Notes: generated by a model from the sequence alone, not told the origin. Positions 6,919 through 13,776 are shown, numbered from the stretch's first letter. The stretch: 19,864 nucleotides of DNA from a bacterium Ga0077546 (GCA_001464165.1 LNEX01000521.1:1-19864), one strand, 5' to 3'. Numbers and translations are program-made.

Positions 6919-7566
6919 TCAGAAGGGAAGGTTGAAGCTCAACTTGACGATGGGAGAACGGCCGCTATTTTCGACTCTGGCTCCGATGATATCGAGCTCC
7001 ATGGTCGTCTCGTTGTTCTCGGTGTTCTCAGCGTCGACGGCCAGAGCAGCCAACTCAGTTGCACCGCCAGGCATGTCGCTGACGTGCCAGAGGCCGGTCA
7101 AGCCAAAGGTTTCACCAGGTGTGGTGACCCGGTAAAAGGCTCCATAAGTCACTTTGCCAGTGCAGACGCAGCTCACGGGCGTGATTTCGCCTCTGAGTTT
7201 TTTGGCAAGCCGATTGGCTGCTGCGATTTCAGCGTTGAGTGTCTCAACGTCGACTTGACTGAGCGGCTTTGCTTTCTTGTTATTGGTTTTCTTGAAATTG
7301 GCTTTCTTTTTATCGGCTTTCCTGGCTGCCACCTCCTCGGGGCTGAGGCGCTTGAGCGAGTTGAGTGAATTCACACTGCTCCTGGAATTGCCGTTTGCGA
7401 CTGCGCCGTTGAGCGGTACTTGCCGTTCGGATGTCACCGCGGGACGAACAGGAAGTGTGAGGAGAATAGGACGGTCGAGGAGAACAGGAGCGGTAGCGAG
7501 AGACTTGTCGGTCATGGGTGTGTCCGCGATTGAGCGGGTAAGAGTTGGAACGAGTGAGATGGCCAT
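6919..7566 (-). CDS. S1-like RNA-binding domain protein with disordered basic N-terminus
   Basis: 215 residues from the ATG at 7566; a GTG lies one codon earlier. About residues 1-75 are low-complexity and Ser/Pro/Asn-rich. Residues 84-101 are a lysine-rich stretch (KADKKKANFKK...NNKKAK), then a short helix to about 126. The C-terminal part (about 127-215) resembles an S1/OB fold: GEITPVSCVCTGKVTYGAFY, then GLTGLWHVSDM and a final strand IVKLSFNLP. This matches the S1 pattern G.V....yGaFv...G..GLvHiSe with a longer insert. S1 domains bind single-stranded RNA, and the basic tract would fit that. It is first in a two-gene leftward operon with the TerD-like protein. The pairing suggests an RNA-related stress role, which is inference. 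Confidence 0.6.
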   Translation of the reverse strand: MAISLVPTLTRSIADTPMTDKSLATAPVLLDRPILLTLPVRPAVTSERQVPLNGAVANGNSRSSVNSLNSLKRLSPEEVAARKADKKKANFKKTNNKKAKPLSQVDVETLNAEIAAANRLAKKLRGEITPVSCVCTGKVTYGAFYRVTTPGETFGLTGLWHVSDMPGGATELAALAVDAENTENNETTMELDIIGARVENSGRSPIVKLSFNLPF

Positions 7567-7609
7567 CACTCTCTCAATTACTTTTTCAACTTAGGCTAGC
7601 GTCAACCAC

Positions 7610-7655
7610 AAATTTCAGACTGAAGAAATTTCAGACTCCAAAACTTTCTGAGTCT
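7610..7655. promoter_or_regulatory. Direct repeats plus inverted repeat upstream of the S1/TerD operon
   Basis: AAATTTCAGACT occurs twice (7610-7621, 7626-7637) with a 16-nt period. AGACTC (7633-7638) also pairs with GAGTCT (7650-7655). It lies 45-90 nt ahead of the leftward operon, where a regulator site would be expected. Confidence 0.45.
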
Positions 7656-7669
7656 ATGCCTGGTTCGAG

Positions 7670-7707
7670 CACTTACCACTGCACGAGAAGTGCAGGTAGA
7701 TAAAGTG
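7670..7707. other. Hairpin, non-coding
   Basis: Inner stem CTGCAC (7679-7684), loop GAGAA, GTGCAG (7690-7695); outer pairing CACTT (7670-7674) with AAGTG (7703-7707), with an internal loop. No T-tract. Role unknown. Confidence 0.4.
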
Positions 7708-8100
7708 TAGATGGCTTAGAGATCTGTTTCTGTGGTTGTGTTTGCTTAGTTGAATAAGTTGAATTGAGATACTCTAACCTTGGCAAAAGCTTTATCAATT
7801 AGTCAATAAATCACAAAGTTGTTTCAGTACTATGTCAGTAATACTTTGGCACGGCTATTGCTTACGCCTAAATTCAAATCACTTCCCTCTTCGTAATCTA
7901 CGCATTTCTGGCGATAACTTAGCTGACGCTAGCATACAGCCTGCAGACGAAAGCACGAATTACAAGGCCTCTTTCTGAGTTAGCATGAGTGATTCATCGG
8001 CACTATATTTAGTATCGAGATCAAATGCTACCCAGACCAGCTTGGTAGAATTTTTCCTAGCGTAAGTAGCCCAGATAGAGTTGTGAGATGTTCTGACAGC

Positions 8101-8115
8101 ATCACTATTAGTGAT
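8101..8115. promoter_or_regulatory. Perfect 15-nt palindrome ATCACTA-T-TAGTGAT
   Basis: Two 7-nt arms around a single base, typical of an operator for a dimeric regulator. It lies about 180 nt before the first possible start of the rightward operon (8297). No regulator is encoded nearby. Confidence 0.5.
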
Positions 8116-8119
8116 GGGT

Positions 8120-8209
8120 GAGACTCGGTAAATCGAGACAGAGAGCAGGAAATAGAGACAGATTTACGCTTATCAAGAGACCTAGTTTTCTCTCTGTCAG
8201 GAAAGTCTC
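8120..8209. ncRNA. Candidate structured RNA or leader element
   Basis: Nested helices: GAGACT (8120-8125) with AGTCTC (8204-8209), and GACAGAGAG (8137-8145) with CTCTCTGTC (8190-8198). GTAAATC (8128-8134) could pair with GATTTAC (8161-8167) as a pseudoknot or alternative. It is about 90 nt and sits 90 nt ahead of the possible start at 8297. No known RNA family is recognised; it is equally symmetrical on either strand. Confidence 0.35.
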
Positions 8210-8296
8210 GGCGGTTTCTACGAATAAAGCAGCAGTCGATTTCTCCAAAGGTGCAGACAGTATTGCACCAGGGGCGGTATGTAGCCCAGTCTAAAA

Positions 8297-8506
8297 ATGT
8301 CTCTTTTTCACATCTTCAAGCCCAAGGCGTTCATCGAACTCAAACAACAACACTTACTTCCACAGCATTTTCCCCGCATCCATCGATGTGGCGAGCTGTT
8401 CTGTCGACTAGAGTTGATGAATCCTGATGATTGCCCAGGTGAAGCGAGAGATTTAGCAAGCAATCAGCCTCAATCCACTCACTCACTCAATCGAGAGAAA
8501 AAATGA
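8297..8506 (+). CDS. Possible small protein translationally coupled to the next gene
   Basis: 69 residues, not recognised. It is rich in His, Pro and charged residues and has two Cys (CGELFC spacing near residues 32-37). Its main support is context: the stop TGA overlaps the ATG of the next gene as ATGA, the classic coupling arrangement. There is no Shine-Dalgarno sequence. It may instead be leader sequence that happens to be open. Confidence 0.35.
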   Translation: MSLFHIFKPKAFIELKQQHLLPQHFPRIHRCGELFCRLELMNPDDCPGEARDLASNQPQSTHSLNREKK

Positions 8507-8835
8507 TCGACGTCAAATTCCTCACCATTGCTGAAATGAACAGCGCCATCGCCAGCCAGCAAGCCGACTTGGCAGCGATGGAAACGATTCTCAGTGAGAA
8601 GCTCTCCGTCGGCCTGGCTACCGCCCAAGCCAAGCGTCTTGTAGCCACATATGTGGCGGGCAAACAAGCTTGGCACCTACTCCAACAGGCGATCGAAACC
8701 GCCAACACCCTCAACACGCTCACAGAGACCCCAGCTGACGGAAGCGCCGCACCCTCATGCGAAGCTAACCTGCTGGCCAAGGAAAAGCTCACCGAAGCAG
8801 ACATCATCGAGGCCGCTACCGCAGAGCTCGGATAG
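8503..8835 (+). CDS. Small alanine-rich helical protein, unknown
   Basis: 110 residues, acidic and Ala/Leu-rich, probably all-helical. Residues 1-65 read as a long amphipathic helix pair (MNSAIASQQADLAAMETIL, then ATAQAKRLVATYVAGKQAW). A Pro/Gly/Ser linker at about 74-86 leads to a last helix. No signal peptide or membrane segment, and no known domain recognised. The ATG is preceded by GAGAGAAAAA, a weak purine-rich site, and overlaps the stop of the upstream small frame. It is 75 nt before the membrane protein at 8911 and probably in one unit with it. Confidence 0.65.
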   Translation: MIDVKFLTIAEMNSAIASQQADLAAMETILSEKLSVGLATAQAKRLVATYVAGKQAWHLLQQAIETANTLNTLTETPADGSAAPSCEANLLAKEKLTEADIIEAATAELG

Positions 8836-8910
8836 CGCCATCAGATTGCCGCTGAGACTCTTTGAATAGCCTCAGTCTTAGGCTCAAACGTTCTTGAATA
8901 GAGGAAACCC

Positions 8911-9654
8911 ATGTTCGATCGACTCAAAACCTACGTGCCAGTCGCCACTTTCCTGGTGCTGCTGGTGTCGCTGTGTTATCTGGAGTTCCCAGTAGTAACC
9001 GGCTTGATCATTCTCATCATGGTAGTTCTCTACCTCTGTTTCAACGATGGCCTCGGCGGCAAGAAGAAGTCTTTCTTGGGCTTCGGTAAGGCTGATCAGT
9101 CGGCCTCAGTAGTTCTGCCAACTACCGAACAAAAGCAGCAGTTTGGAGCCTGGCCAATGGCCCTGCTCAGCTCTGCTGGCAAGTCCGACAAGAATAGGAC
9201 TCGCTCCTTTCTCGCCCACCTGAACGGCTTCTGTCTGCAAGTGGAAGGGCGGGCTGGCTGGCGCAATCCCTTCTTGCTTGGCAAAGCAAGGGCGGCCATC
9301 AAGAAAACTCTTGAAGAGGAAGGTCTCTACTGCGAGGATAAGGACCTTTGGTTGCGTGACAATAACTTCGCCTGCCTGCAGGCCGAAGTGGTAGTTGAGC
9401 GCATGGGTCGCACCACCAGGCTGGTGGTGAAAATGATGGTGGTGGGAACAGTTGAGGTCAACCGCGCTCAAGCAAGCATCAGCGATCAGACCATTCTCTG
9501 GCAGAACTCTGTTCAGCGCATGGCCATTGGATCGCCCCTTGAATTTGCTTTGAAAGAAGCACTGGAGAGCTGTTTCGATGCTCTTCTGCGCGACTACCTG
9601 AGCGAAACTCACCGGCCCCAGCTTAACGCCAAAAATAAGTTCTGGGGCAAATAG
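8911..9654 (+). CDS. Membrane-anchored protein of unknown function
   Basis: 247 residues. Two hydrophobic segments at the N-terminus (about 9-27 and 29-45, IILIMVVLYLCF) form a hairpin anchor. A Gly/Lys linker (GGKKKSFLGFGK) leads to a soluble domain from about 85 to the end. The latter has alternating strands and helices (LVVKMMVVGTVEV; LEFALKEALESCFDALLRDYL) and could be cytoplasmic. No catalytic motif is seen. It has one of the few good ribosome sites in the window, GAGGA 8 nt before the ATG. Two bases separate its TAG from the next ATG, so it is cotranscribed with the 59-residue membrane protein that follows. Confidence 0.75.
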   Translation: MFDRLKTYVPVATFLVLLVSLCYLEFPVVTGLIILIMVVLYLCFNDGLGGKKKSFLGFGKADQSASVVLPTTEQKQQFGAWPMALLSSAGKSDKNRTRSFLAHLNGFCLQVEGRAGWRNPFLLGKARAAIKKTLEEEGLYCEDKDLWLRDNNFACLQAEVVVERMGRTTRLVVKMMVVGTVEVNRAQASISDQTILWQNSVQRMAIGSPLEFALKEALESCFDALLRDYLSETHRPQLNAKNKFWGK

Positions 9655-9656
9655 TC

Positions 9657-9836
9657 ATGGAAGACCTCCTTCTCAATTTCGTTGTTACCTTCCTGGCAAT
9701 TCTTGGCATTGTGATGAGTGCCGCGATGTTCTATTTCGACCCGGAAGAATCGCCACTGGCCTGGCTTGCAACTGGACTGATGCTGGTGCTCTGCATTGGC
9801 ATTGGTCTTTTTGTCTTCAGCAGGCCCTATCCGTGA
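9657..9836 (+). CDS. 59-residue two-helix membrane protein
   Basis: ATG at 9657, TGA at 9834-9836. The product is almost entirely hydrophobic: segment 1 at about residues 4-27 (LLLNFVVTFLAILGIVMSAA), an acidic turn FDPEESP, and segment 2 at about 35-54 (LATGLMLVLCIGIGLFVF), ending SRPYP. The start lies 2 nt after the stop of the preceding membrane-anchored gene, and a strong terminator begins 9 nt after its stop. This tight fit supports a real gene and a likely membrane partner of its neighbour. Function unknown. Confidence 0.72.
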   Translation: MEDLLLNFVVTFLAILGIVMSAAMFYFDPEESPLAWLATGLMLVLCIGIGLFVFSRPYP

Positions 9837-9844
9837 CTGCAATG

Positions 9845-9882
9845 TGGAGCTGGGCCGTCATGGCTTCAGCTCCATAATTTTT
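9845..9882 (+). terminator. Rightward intrinsic terminator
   Basis: TGGAGCTG (9845-9852) pairs with CAGCTCCA (9867-9874), with GCC/GGC inside (9854-9856 with 9862-9864), followed by TAATTTTT. It ends the 8503-9836 operon. Confidence 0.88.
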
Positions 9883-9889
9883 ATAAATA

Positions 9890-9914
9890 AGTTAGTAGAC
9901 CGGTCAACTATAAC
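9890..9914. promoter_or_regulatory. Dyad TAGACCGGTC between opposing terminators (copy 2)
   Basis: AGACCGGTC (9897-9905) in the imperfect dyad TTAGTAGACC|GGTCAACTAT, with -10-like TATAAC at 9909-9914. Seen with the same flanks and spacing at 6114-6138. Both copies are in the gap between converging genes. Confidence 0.6.
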
Positions 9915-9919
9915 CGATC

Positions 9920-9966
9920 AAAAAGAAAACAAAGAAGCACCAGACGAATCTGATGCCTCCTTGTTT
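9920..9966 (-). terminator. Leftward intrinsic terminator with TTCG loop
   Basis: On the leftward strand an 18-nt arm (9966-9949) pairs fully with 9944-9927, using three G-U pairs. The loop is TTCG (9948-9945), followed by TTTTCTTTTT. On the rightward strand those three pairs become A-C mismatches, so the hairpin is built for the leftward transcript. It ends the lipoprotein gene, 40 nt after its stop. Confidence 0.9.
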
Positions 9967-10006
9967 CTTAAGTCAGTGGAAGGTTATGGTCTCCCGGAAG
10001 CTCTGA

Positions 10007-10894
10007 TCAAGGAACAACTATAGCCGGCTCATGGCCTGGCCCGAAGTAGCTGCGGATAGCATCTTGCATGGCCACCTCGGACAGCAGTGGATTATTGATC
10101 AGCAGACCAACCTTGCCATCGGGCTTGTAGACCACATAGTAAGGCTCGTCTTGCATGGGCAGCGTGAAGCCGAGCTTGCTGGAAACGTCACCTTGATCGA
10201 GATCGACGAGCACGAAATTAACGCGCCCAGCATAGAGCTGAGACTGGTAAGCGAAACGCTGGAACTGAGTCGTGATGTTCTGGGGGCCACGGTTGCGATA
10301 GGCCATGATAAATGTCGGCAGGCCAGGCTGCAAAACCAAGCGGTCGACATCAGCGACGGTAACGTGGTAGACAGGCGGCTTGATTTTGAGAAAGCGAGCA
10401 ATTTCAGCGCGCAGACGATCGCTAGAGATAGAATGAACTGCTTCTTCAACGCCGCCATTGAGGTCTTTGACCGTACCGATCATGAGCGGATTGTTGTTGA
10501 CGAGCATGAAGACCGGACCTTTACTCCAGGGCTCTTTACGACTGATGTCACTCCAGGTCTTGGGGTATTTGGCCTGGTCGAGCCGGTAGAACTTGATGGC
10601 CCCGGTGTAGTTGTGACTGTCGCGAGCGATCAATTCGAGCTGGGCTGTCTGAGTCGGGCTGTTTTCCTTACTGGAATAAGCGACGATCATGACTTTGTCA
10701 CCCTGTTTGAGCAGAAGCTGCTCGGCGTTACTGTCGGTCAGTTCTTGGAGCTTGAGAATGGCTTCGACGTTTCGCACAGCAGAGTTAGATCTACTCGAGC
10801 TGATTGCTGGGTTAGAAGCGGAATGAGCACAGCCCGGCACAACAGTAGCAGCAAGGAGGATCAGGGAAAGAGCGATAGGATTGAAACGTGACAT
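10007..10894 (-). CDS. Lipoprotein with two thioredoxin-like folds lacking CxxC
   Basis: 295 residues from the ATG at 10894; a longer frame to 10987 would push the signal peptide inwards, so the shorter start is preferred. Residues 1-22 are a lipoprotein signal (hydrophobic core SLILLAATVV, lipobox VPGC, lipidated Cys22), placing it at the envelope. Two similar segments follow, each with a thioredoxin-like pattern. Near residues 65-170: KVMIVAYSS, later FYRLDQAKYP, PVFMLVNNN. Near 185-285: LPTFIMAYRNRG, VNFVLVDLDQGD, PYYVVYKPDGK. Where an active thioredoxin has WCxxC, these have YSSKEN and YRNRGP, so neither can do disulfide exchange. A binding or chaperone role is inferred. It has its own leftward terminator. 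The rightward 286-codon frame opposite it is an antisense shadow. Confidence 0.78.
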   Translation of the reverse strand: MSRFNPIALSLILLAATVVPGCAHSASNPAISSSRSNSAVRNVEAILKLQELTDSNAEQLLLKQGDKVMIVAYSSKENSPTQTAQLELIARDSHNYTGAIKFYRLDQAKYPKTWSDISRKEPWSKGPVFMLVNNNPLMIGTVKDLNGGVEEAVHSISSDRLRAEIARFLKIKPPVYHVTVADVDRLVLQPGLPTFIMAYRNRGPQNITTQFQRFAYQSQLYAGRVNFVLVDLDQGDVSSKLGFTLPMQDEPYYVVYKPDGKVGLLINNPLLSEVAMQDAIRSYFGPGHEPAIVVP

Positions 10895-11371
10895 GGGAAT
10901 TTCTCTCAGTTGTTCGTGAAAGCAAAGCGAAGAAAAGGCTTGATTGCTGATTGCCAGATGTGTGCACCACATCGAGATGCCTGACATTAAGCTTGAAGTT
11001 CTGGAAGTTGTTTGGGTGTCGGTGGATAAATACTCTAGGTCTGAAGAATTAAATTGAAGATAAACTCAAGTATCGCGATGCCTTGTTTACTTATTCAATA
11101 GCTATGAATATCTTTCGTTGCCTATTCTCTAACATCGCAATGAAATTGCATTGCATAGATAAAGCCGTGGTATCCGACGAACCTGATTCTGGGCTTCTCT
11201 CCTGCTAGGCTATTCATCTCGGCAATAACTGGGCTTACTGAAGGTACCAAACCTAAACAAGAAGCAATGACCAAGAGTTGAAAAAACAGCCAAGTAATTG
11301 CAATGCTTGGATGTCTCATATTTCCCAATTAGCTAACAAGGCTTTCTCTCTCCCAAACAAGAAAAATAGCC
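10895..11371. other. Intergenic region with divergent promoters; one possible small gene
   Basis: About 480 nt between the leftward lipoprotein and the rightward small secreted protein. A leftward small frame (11122-11319) may be real. 10900-11110 is A/T-rich with no feature beyond an imperfect dyad near 11092-11109. Confidence 0.5.
11122..11319 (-). CDS. Possible small secreted protein
   Basis: 65 residues from the ATG at 11319; a further ATG 3 codons upstream at 11328 is possible. The N-terminus looks like a signal peptide: basic MRHPS, hydrophobic core (ITWLFFQLLVIASCLGLV), then a cleavage-like VIA-E near residues 30-32. That leaves about 33 residues with one Cys. No family recognised, and there is no ribosome site. 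It faces the rightward small secreted gene 52 nt away. Only composition and the signal-like start support it. Confidence 0.35.
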   Translation of the reverse strand: MRHPSIAITWLFFQLLVIASCLGLVPSVSPVIAEMNSLAGEKPRIRFVGYHGFIYAMQFHCDVRE

Positions 11372-11602
11372 ATGAACATAACGAAGATCATCATCAATTG
11401 CTGCTTTGTAGCGATTTGCGTGAGCAGTACACTCATACCTTCGTCAGCCAACGCCCAAGCAAGTGAAGCAGAAAAAAGTTGTGAAAGAATCGCCGCCCGC
11501 ATCGAAAAAAACAAAACAATCTCGGATGCCCTCAAGACTGAACTTTTGCAAGTAATTGCAGACAATTGCATCGAGGCATTTCAGCAAGAAAAGGCTCCAT
11601 AA
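11372..11602 (+). CDS. Small secreted protein, unknown
   Basis: 76 residues. Residues 1-29 are a typical Sec signal (basic MNITK, hydrophobic IIINCCFVAICVSSTLI, then SSANAQA with an AxA cleavage site). The mature part of about 47 residues is helical and charged, with two Cys about 29 apart (KSCER, DNCIE) that could form one disulfide, giving a hairpin of two helices. No homologue recognised. No ribosome site. Downstream is an apparently 5'-damaged frame at 11708. Confidence 0.6.
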   Translation: MNITKIIINCCFVAICVSSTLIPSSANAQASEAEKSCERIAARIEKNKTISDALKTELLQVIADNCIEAFQQEKAP

Positions 11603-11707
11603 AACTGAGCATGGCAAGATTCCAGATAAGCTGGAAGACTATGCGGAAAAATCAGCTCTCAGCCAGTCTCGTTCAAGCAGCTTTCGTTTCCGAATAGCTA
11701 CGACGGA

Positions 11708-12040
11708 GTGGTTGAATATCTCCGCCAAGAAATGGCGATACTAAGCAAAGGCGTTCTGATAGCCATTCTCAGCCCCAAGAATGAGATTTGCAGCAGCGAA
11801 CGCTCGCGCTGTTTCATTCTCTTTCCTAGAGGTGCATCGGCTATCAGCCTAGAGGACACTTTGACTAAAATAGCGAGAACTTGCGAGCAATTCAGCCAAG
11901 AAACTCGCTTTCGGCAACCCGAGGAGGTCTATCTTGCAATAGCCAAGCTAAGCAAAGAAGAGCTCATTACTCTCATTGTTGAAAATGTCAGTCTGTTTTC
12001 TGGCGATGCCAAAACTCTTTGCCGAAAACTGAAGAGCTAG
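11708..12040 (+). CDS. Hypothetical protein, possibly missing its true start
   Basis: 110 residues from a GTG at 11708. The frame is open upstream to a TAA at 11627, and that stretch (ending QLSFPNSYDGVVEYLRQ) reads like normal protein but has no start codon. The neighbouring frame carries KIPDKLEDYAEK just before it. So the gene may begin at a weak GTG, or a one-base shift has separated its N-terminus. The body is mixed alpha/beta (GVLIAILSPK, CFILFPRG, then helices EDTLTKIARTC and EELITLIVENV). No known domain recognised. Confidence 0.45.
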   Translation: MVEYLRQEMAILSKGVLIAILSPKNEICSSERSRCFILFPRGASAISLEDTLTKIARTCEQFSQETRFRQPEEVYLAIAKLSKEELITLIVENVSLFSGDAKTLCRKLKS

Positions 12041-12440
12041 ATCAACTATCAACTTCGCGTTGAGCCGCTTGCGCCCAAGCAAAACTTAATTAAGAGCCAT
12101 TTTTCATCAGTACCAGGTAGCCTAGTTAACTCGGCGCGATCTAAAAGCTAGATATAAACATAGATGCTCATGACTAGTTGAACAATTGAGACGAAATATC
12201 ATTGAACAAGTAGTCAAGCATCTGCAATGCTCTAGTTGTCTCATCACTCACGCTCTAAAACACAGTATCTCTTCAAAGAACAAGCCACCATTCCTCTTCT
12301 CAAACGCTACAGCTAATCTCTCGCTGTAGCGGGCGTTCAGGTGTTCTCATCTTTGCTTTGTGCTGCGCTAGGAGCTTACGAGTTTGAGTCTGTCCAGATT
12401 TAGCATTCCTACAGAACCCGCTCAATGGCGGTCAATTAAG
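12041..12440. other. Non-coding region with hairpin
   Basis: 400 nt with no gene. TCAAC/GTTGA (5 bp) lies just after the preceding stop near 12050. A related ATGCTC...TAGTTG pair occurs near 12160 and 12230. A strong hairpin is at 12305-12331. Promoter elements for the next gene cannot be placed. Confidence 0.5.
12305..12331. other. 9-bp perfect hairpin before 12441 gene
   Basis: CGCTACAGC (12305-12313), loop TAATCTCTC, GCTGTAGCG (12323-12331). No T-run follows, so it is not a classical terminator; a 5' leader hairpin is possible. Confidence 0.45.
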
Positions 12441-12695
12441 ATGCCTAACAACAATCCAAAAGACAACAATCCGAAAGGCAATAACCACAGCCATGACAAA
12501 AACAGGCAATACGGTCTCGATGCCGCCAACTTTGGCGTTGCGCTAAGCGGAACCGTGACAGTCTGCTTGCTCGTGGGTGCGCTAATCATCTCTGCCTCTG
12601 GCTACGACGATGAAGCCGCTCGGCTCTGTGGCAAATGGTTCTGCGGCTCGGCAGCTGTGACATGGCTCTGTCTTCTCATCTCTACCAAGCAGTGA
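12441..12695 (+). CDS. Small two-helix membrane protein, unknown
   Basis: 84 residues from the ATG at 12441. A TTG start at 12384 would add 19 residues that look non-coding, so the ATG is preferred. The N-terminus is hydrophilic and Asn/Lys/His-rich (PNNNPKDNNPKGNNHSHDKN). Two hydrophobic segments follow, about 32-53 and 67-80, flanking a short acidic loop GYDDEAARLCGK. No family recognised. It lies 61 nt before the ROK kinase and could be cotranscribed. Confidence 0.6.
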   Translation: MPNNNPKDNNPKGNNHSHDKNRQYGLDAANFGVALSGTVTVCLLVGALIISASGYDDEAARLCGKWFCGSAAVTWLCLLISTKQ

Positions 12696-12732
12696 GTCAC
12701 TCGGCCTGACTAAAGGACACATCCAACTCGAA

Positions 12733-12748
12733 TCCAGTTCAAACTGGA
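12733..12748. promoter_or_regulatory. 16-nt palindrome just before ROK start
   Basis: TCCAGTT-CA-AACTGGA, perfect arms, ending 8 nt before the ATG at 12757. It could be an operator or a start-proximal hairpin masking the start codon region. Confidence 0.45.
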
Positions 12749-12756
12749 CAAAAACC

Positions 12757-13776
12757 ATGGAACAAATCAATGCGCCCAACAATGCCACAAACAAAGTGGT
12801 CTTGGGCGTGGATATCGGCGGCACCAAATGCAGTGCAGCCATTGTCGATACCAAGACAGGAGAAATCATCGGTCAAACCATCACTCGCACTCATGGCGGT
12901 GCTAACTTCCTCGAAGTCTTGTTCGCCTTGATCGACGAAATCAAGCAAAAAGTGCCTGCCGGCTGTGAACTCACGGCAATCGGCATCGGTTGCGCTGGAC
13001 TGATAGATACAGCCCGGGGCGAAATCATTGCTTCCAACAACCTCAAGACCATGGCATTTCCTCTGGCAAATGTCGTATCCGGCGCCACCGCTTTGCCCTG
13101 CTACGTGGCCAATGATGTAGAAGCCGCCGCTCTGGGAGAACTTCATTTTGGTGCTGGCCGCGGCAGTGATGATTTCGTCATCGTTTTCGTCGGCACTGGT
13201 GTCGGAGCGCGCATGGTGCAGAATGGTACTGTTCGTCGTGGTGCCACCGGCACCGCTGGCGAGCTGGGTCATACCTTTGTCTCCAGCGTTTTTGACGACG
13301 TCAACGCCGGAGGCCCCGAGCATCGCCCTCTCGAGTTCTATTGCTCTCGCCCTGGAATAAGCCGCCTTGCTCTGCGGCGCGCGAGCGCAGCGGACGTCAA
13401 ACCAGCGACTCGGAGCCAGCTAAGCTATCCGGAGATGAATCAGCTCCTCAGCGGAGAAGCCTGCGAATTGCAGATGGCTCTCAGTTCCGCAATTGCGGAT
13501 ACTTCGAAAATGCTAGGCGTTAAGCTGGCGAACCTGGTCAACTTTGTCAACCCCGAGAAGATCATTCTCGGGGGCGGCGTGATCGAGCAGTTGGTTGGCT
13601 TTTTCGAGAAAGTCGAACAGTCCATTCGCGCCTATGCCCTTGAGGTTCCGTCAAGCAAAACCCAAATCGTCAGAGCCACCTTAGGTAACGACGCTGGGGT
13701 TCTTGGCGCAGCGATGCTGCCCGCTGTCATGTCGCAGCCAGAGGACATTGCCAAGGAAGAGACAACGGCCAGCTAG
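12757..13776 (+). CDS. ROK-family sugar kinase (glucokinase-like), zinc motif absent
   Basis: 339 residues. ATP-dependent phosphorylation of a hexose in the cytosol is the usual role; some members are repressors, but no DNA-binding domain is present here. DIGGTK at 19-24 is the phosphate-1 loop, NDVEAA gives catalytic Asp120, FVGTGVGA is the phosphate-2 loop and AGELGH ends at His172. ILGGG and NDAGVLGAA near the C-terminus close the adenosine site. After His172 the family normally has the zinc cluster CxCGxxGCxE. Here the same place reads GPEHRPLEFYCSRPGI with a single Cys, so zinc cannot bind in the standard way. The ATG at 12757 is preceded by a palindrome (12733-12748) and no ribosome site. 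A hairpin follows at 13783-13810. Confidence 0.85.
   Translation: MEQINAPNNATNKVVLGVDIGGTKCSAAIVDTKTGEIIGQTITRTHGGANFLEVLFALIDEIKQKVPAGCELTAIGIGCAGLIDTARGEIIASNNLKTMAFPLANVVSGATALPCYVANDVEAAALGELHFGAGRGSDDFVIVFVGTGVGARMVQNGTVRRGATGTAGELGHTFVSSVFDDVNAGGPEHRPLEFYCSRPGISRLALRRASAADVKPATRSQLSYPEMNQLLSGEACELQMALSSAIADTSKMLGVKLANLVNFVNPEKIILGGGVIEQLVGFFEKVEQSIRAYALEVPSSKTQIVRATLGNDAGVLGAAMLPAVMSQPEDIAKEETTAS

Larger units (their letters stand above)
7567..8296. other. Structured non-coding region between divergent operons
   Basis: About 730 nt without a supportable gene. It holds a 12-nt direct repeat and hairpins near the leftward operon (7610-7707), a perfect palindrome at 8101-8115 and a larger foldable element at 8120-8209 near the rightward operon. 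7710-8100 shows only A/T-rich DNA, probably containing promoters that I cannot place exactly. Confidence 0.6.

Noticed and set aside
9796..10023. Rightward 75-codon frame
   Set aside because: It runs through two terminators and the junction dyad, and overlaps the ends of both flanking genes.
10031..10891. Rightward 286-codon frame opposite the lipoprotein
   Set aside because: The leftward frame has a signal peptide, lipobox and matched terminator. The rightward one has no ribosome site or recognisable domain.
11329..11571. Leftward 80-codon frame
   Set aside because: Antisense to the small secreted protein at 11372, which has a clear signal peptide.
12739..13323. Leftward 194-codon frame within the ROK gene
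   Set aside because: Antisense shadow of a well-supported kinase.
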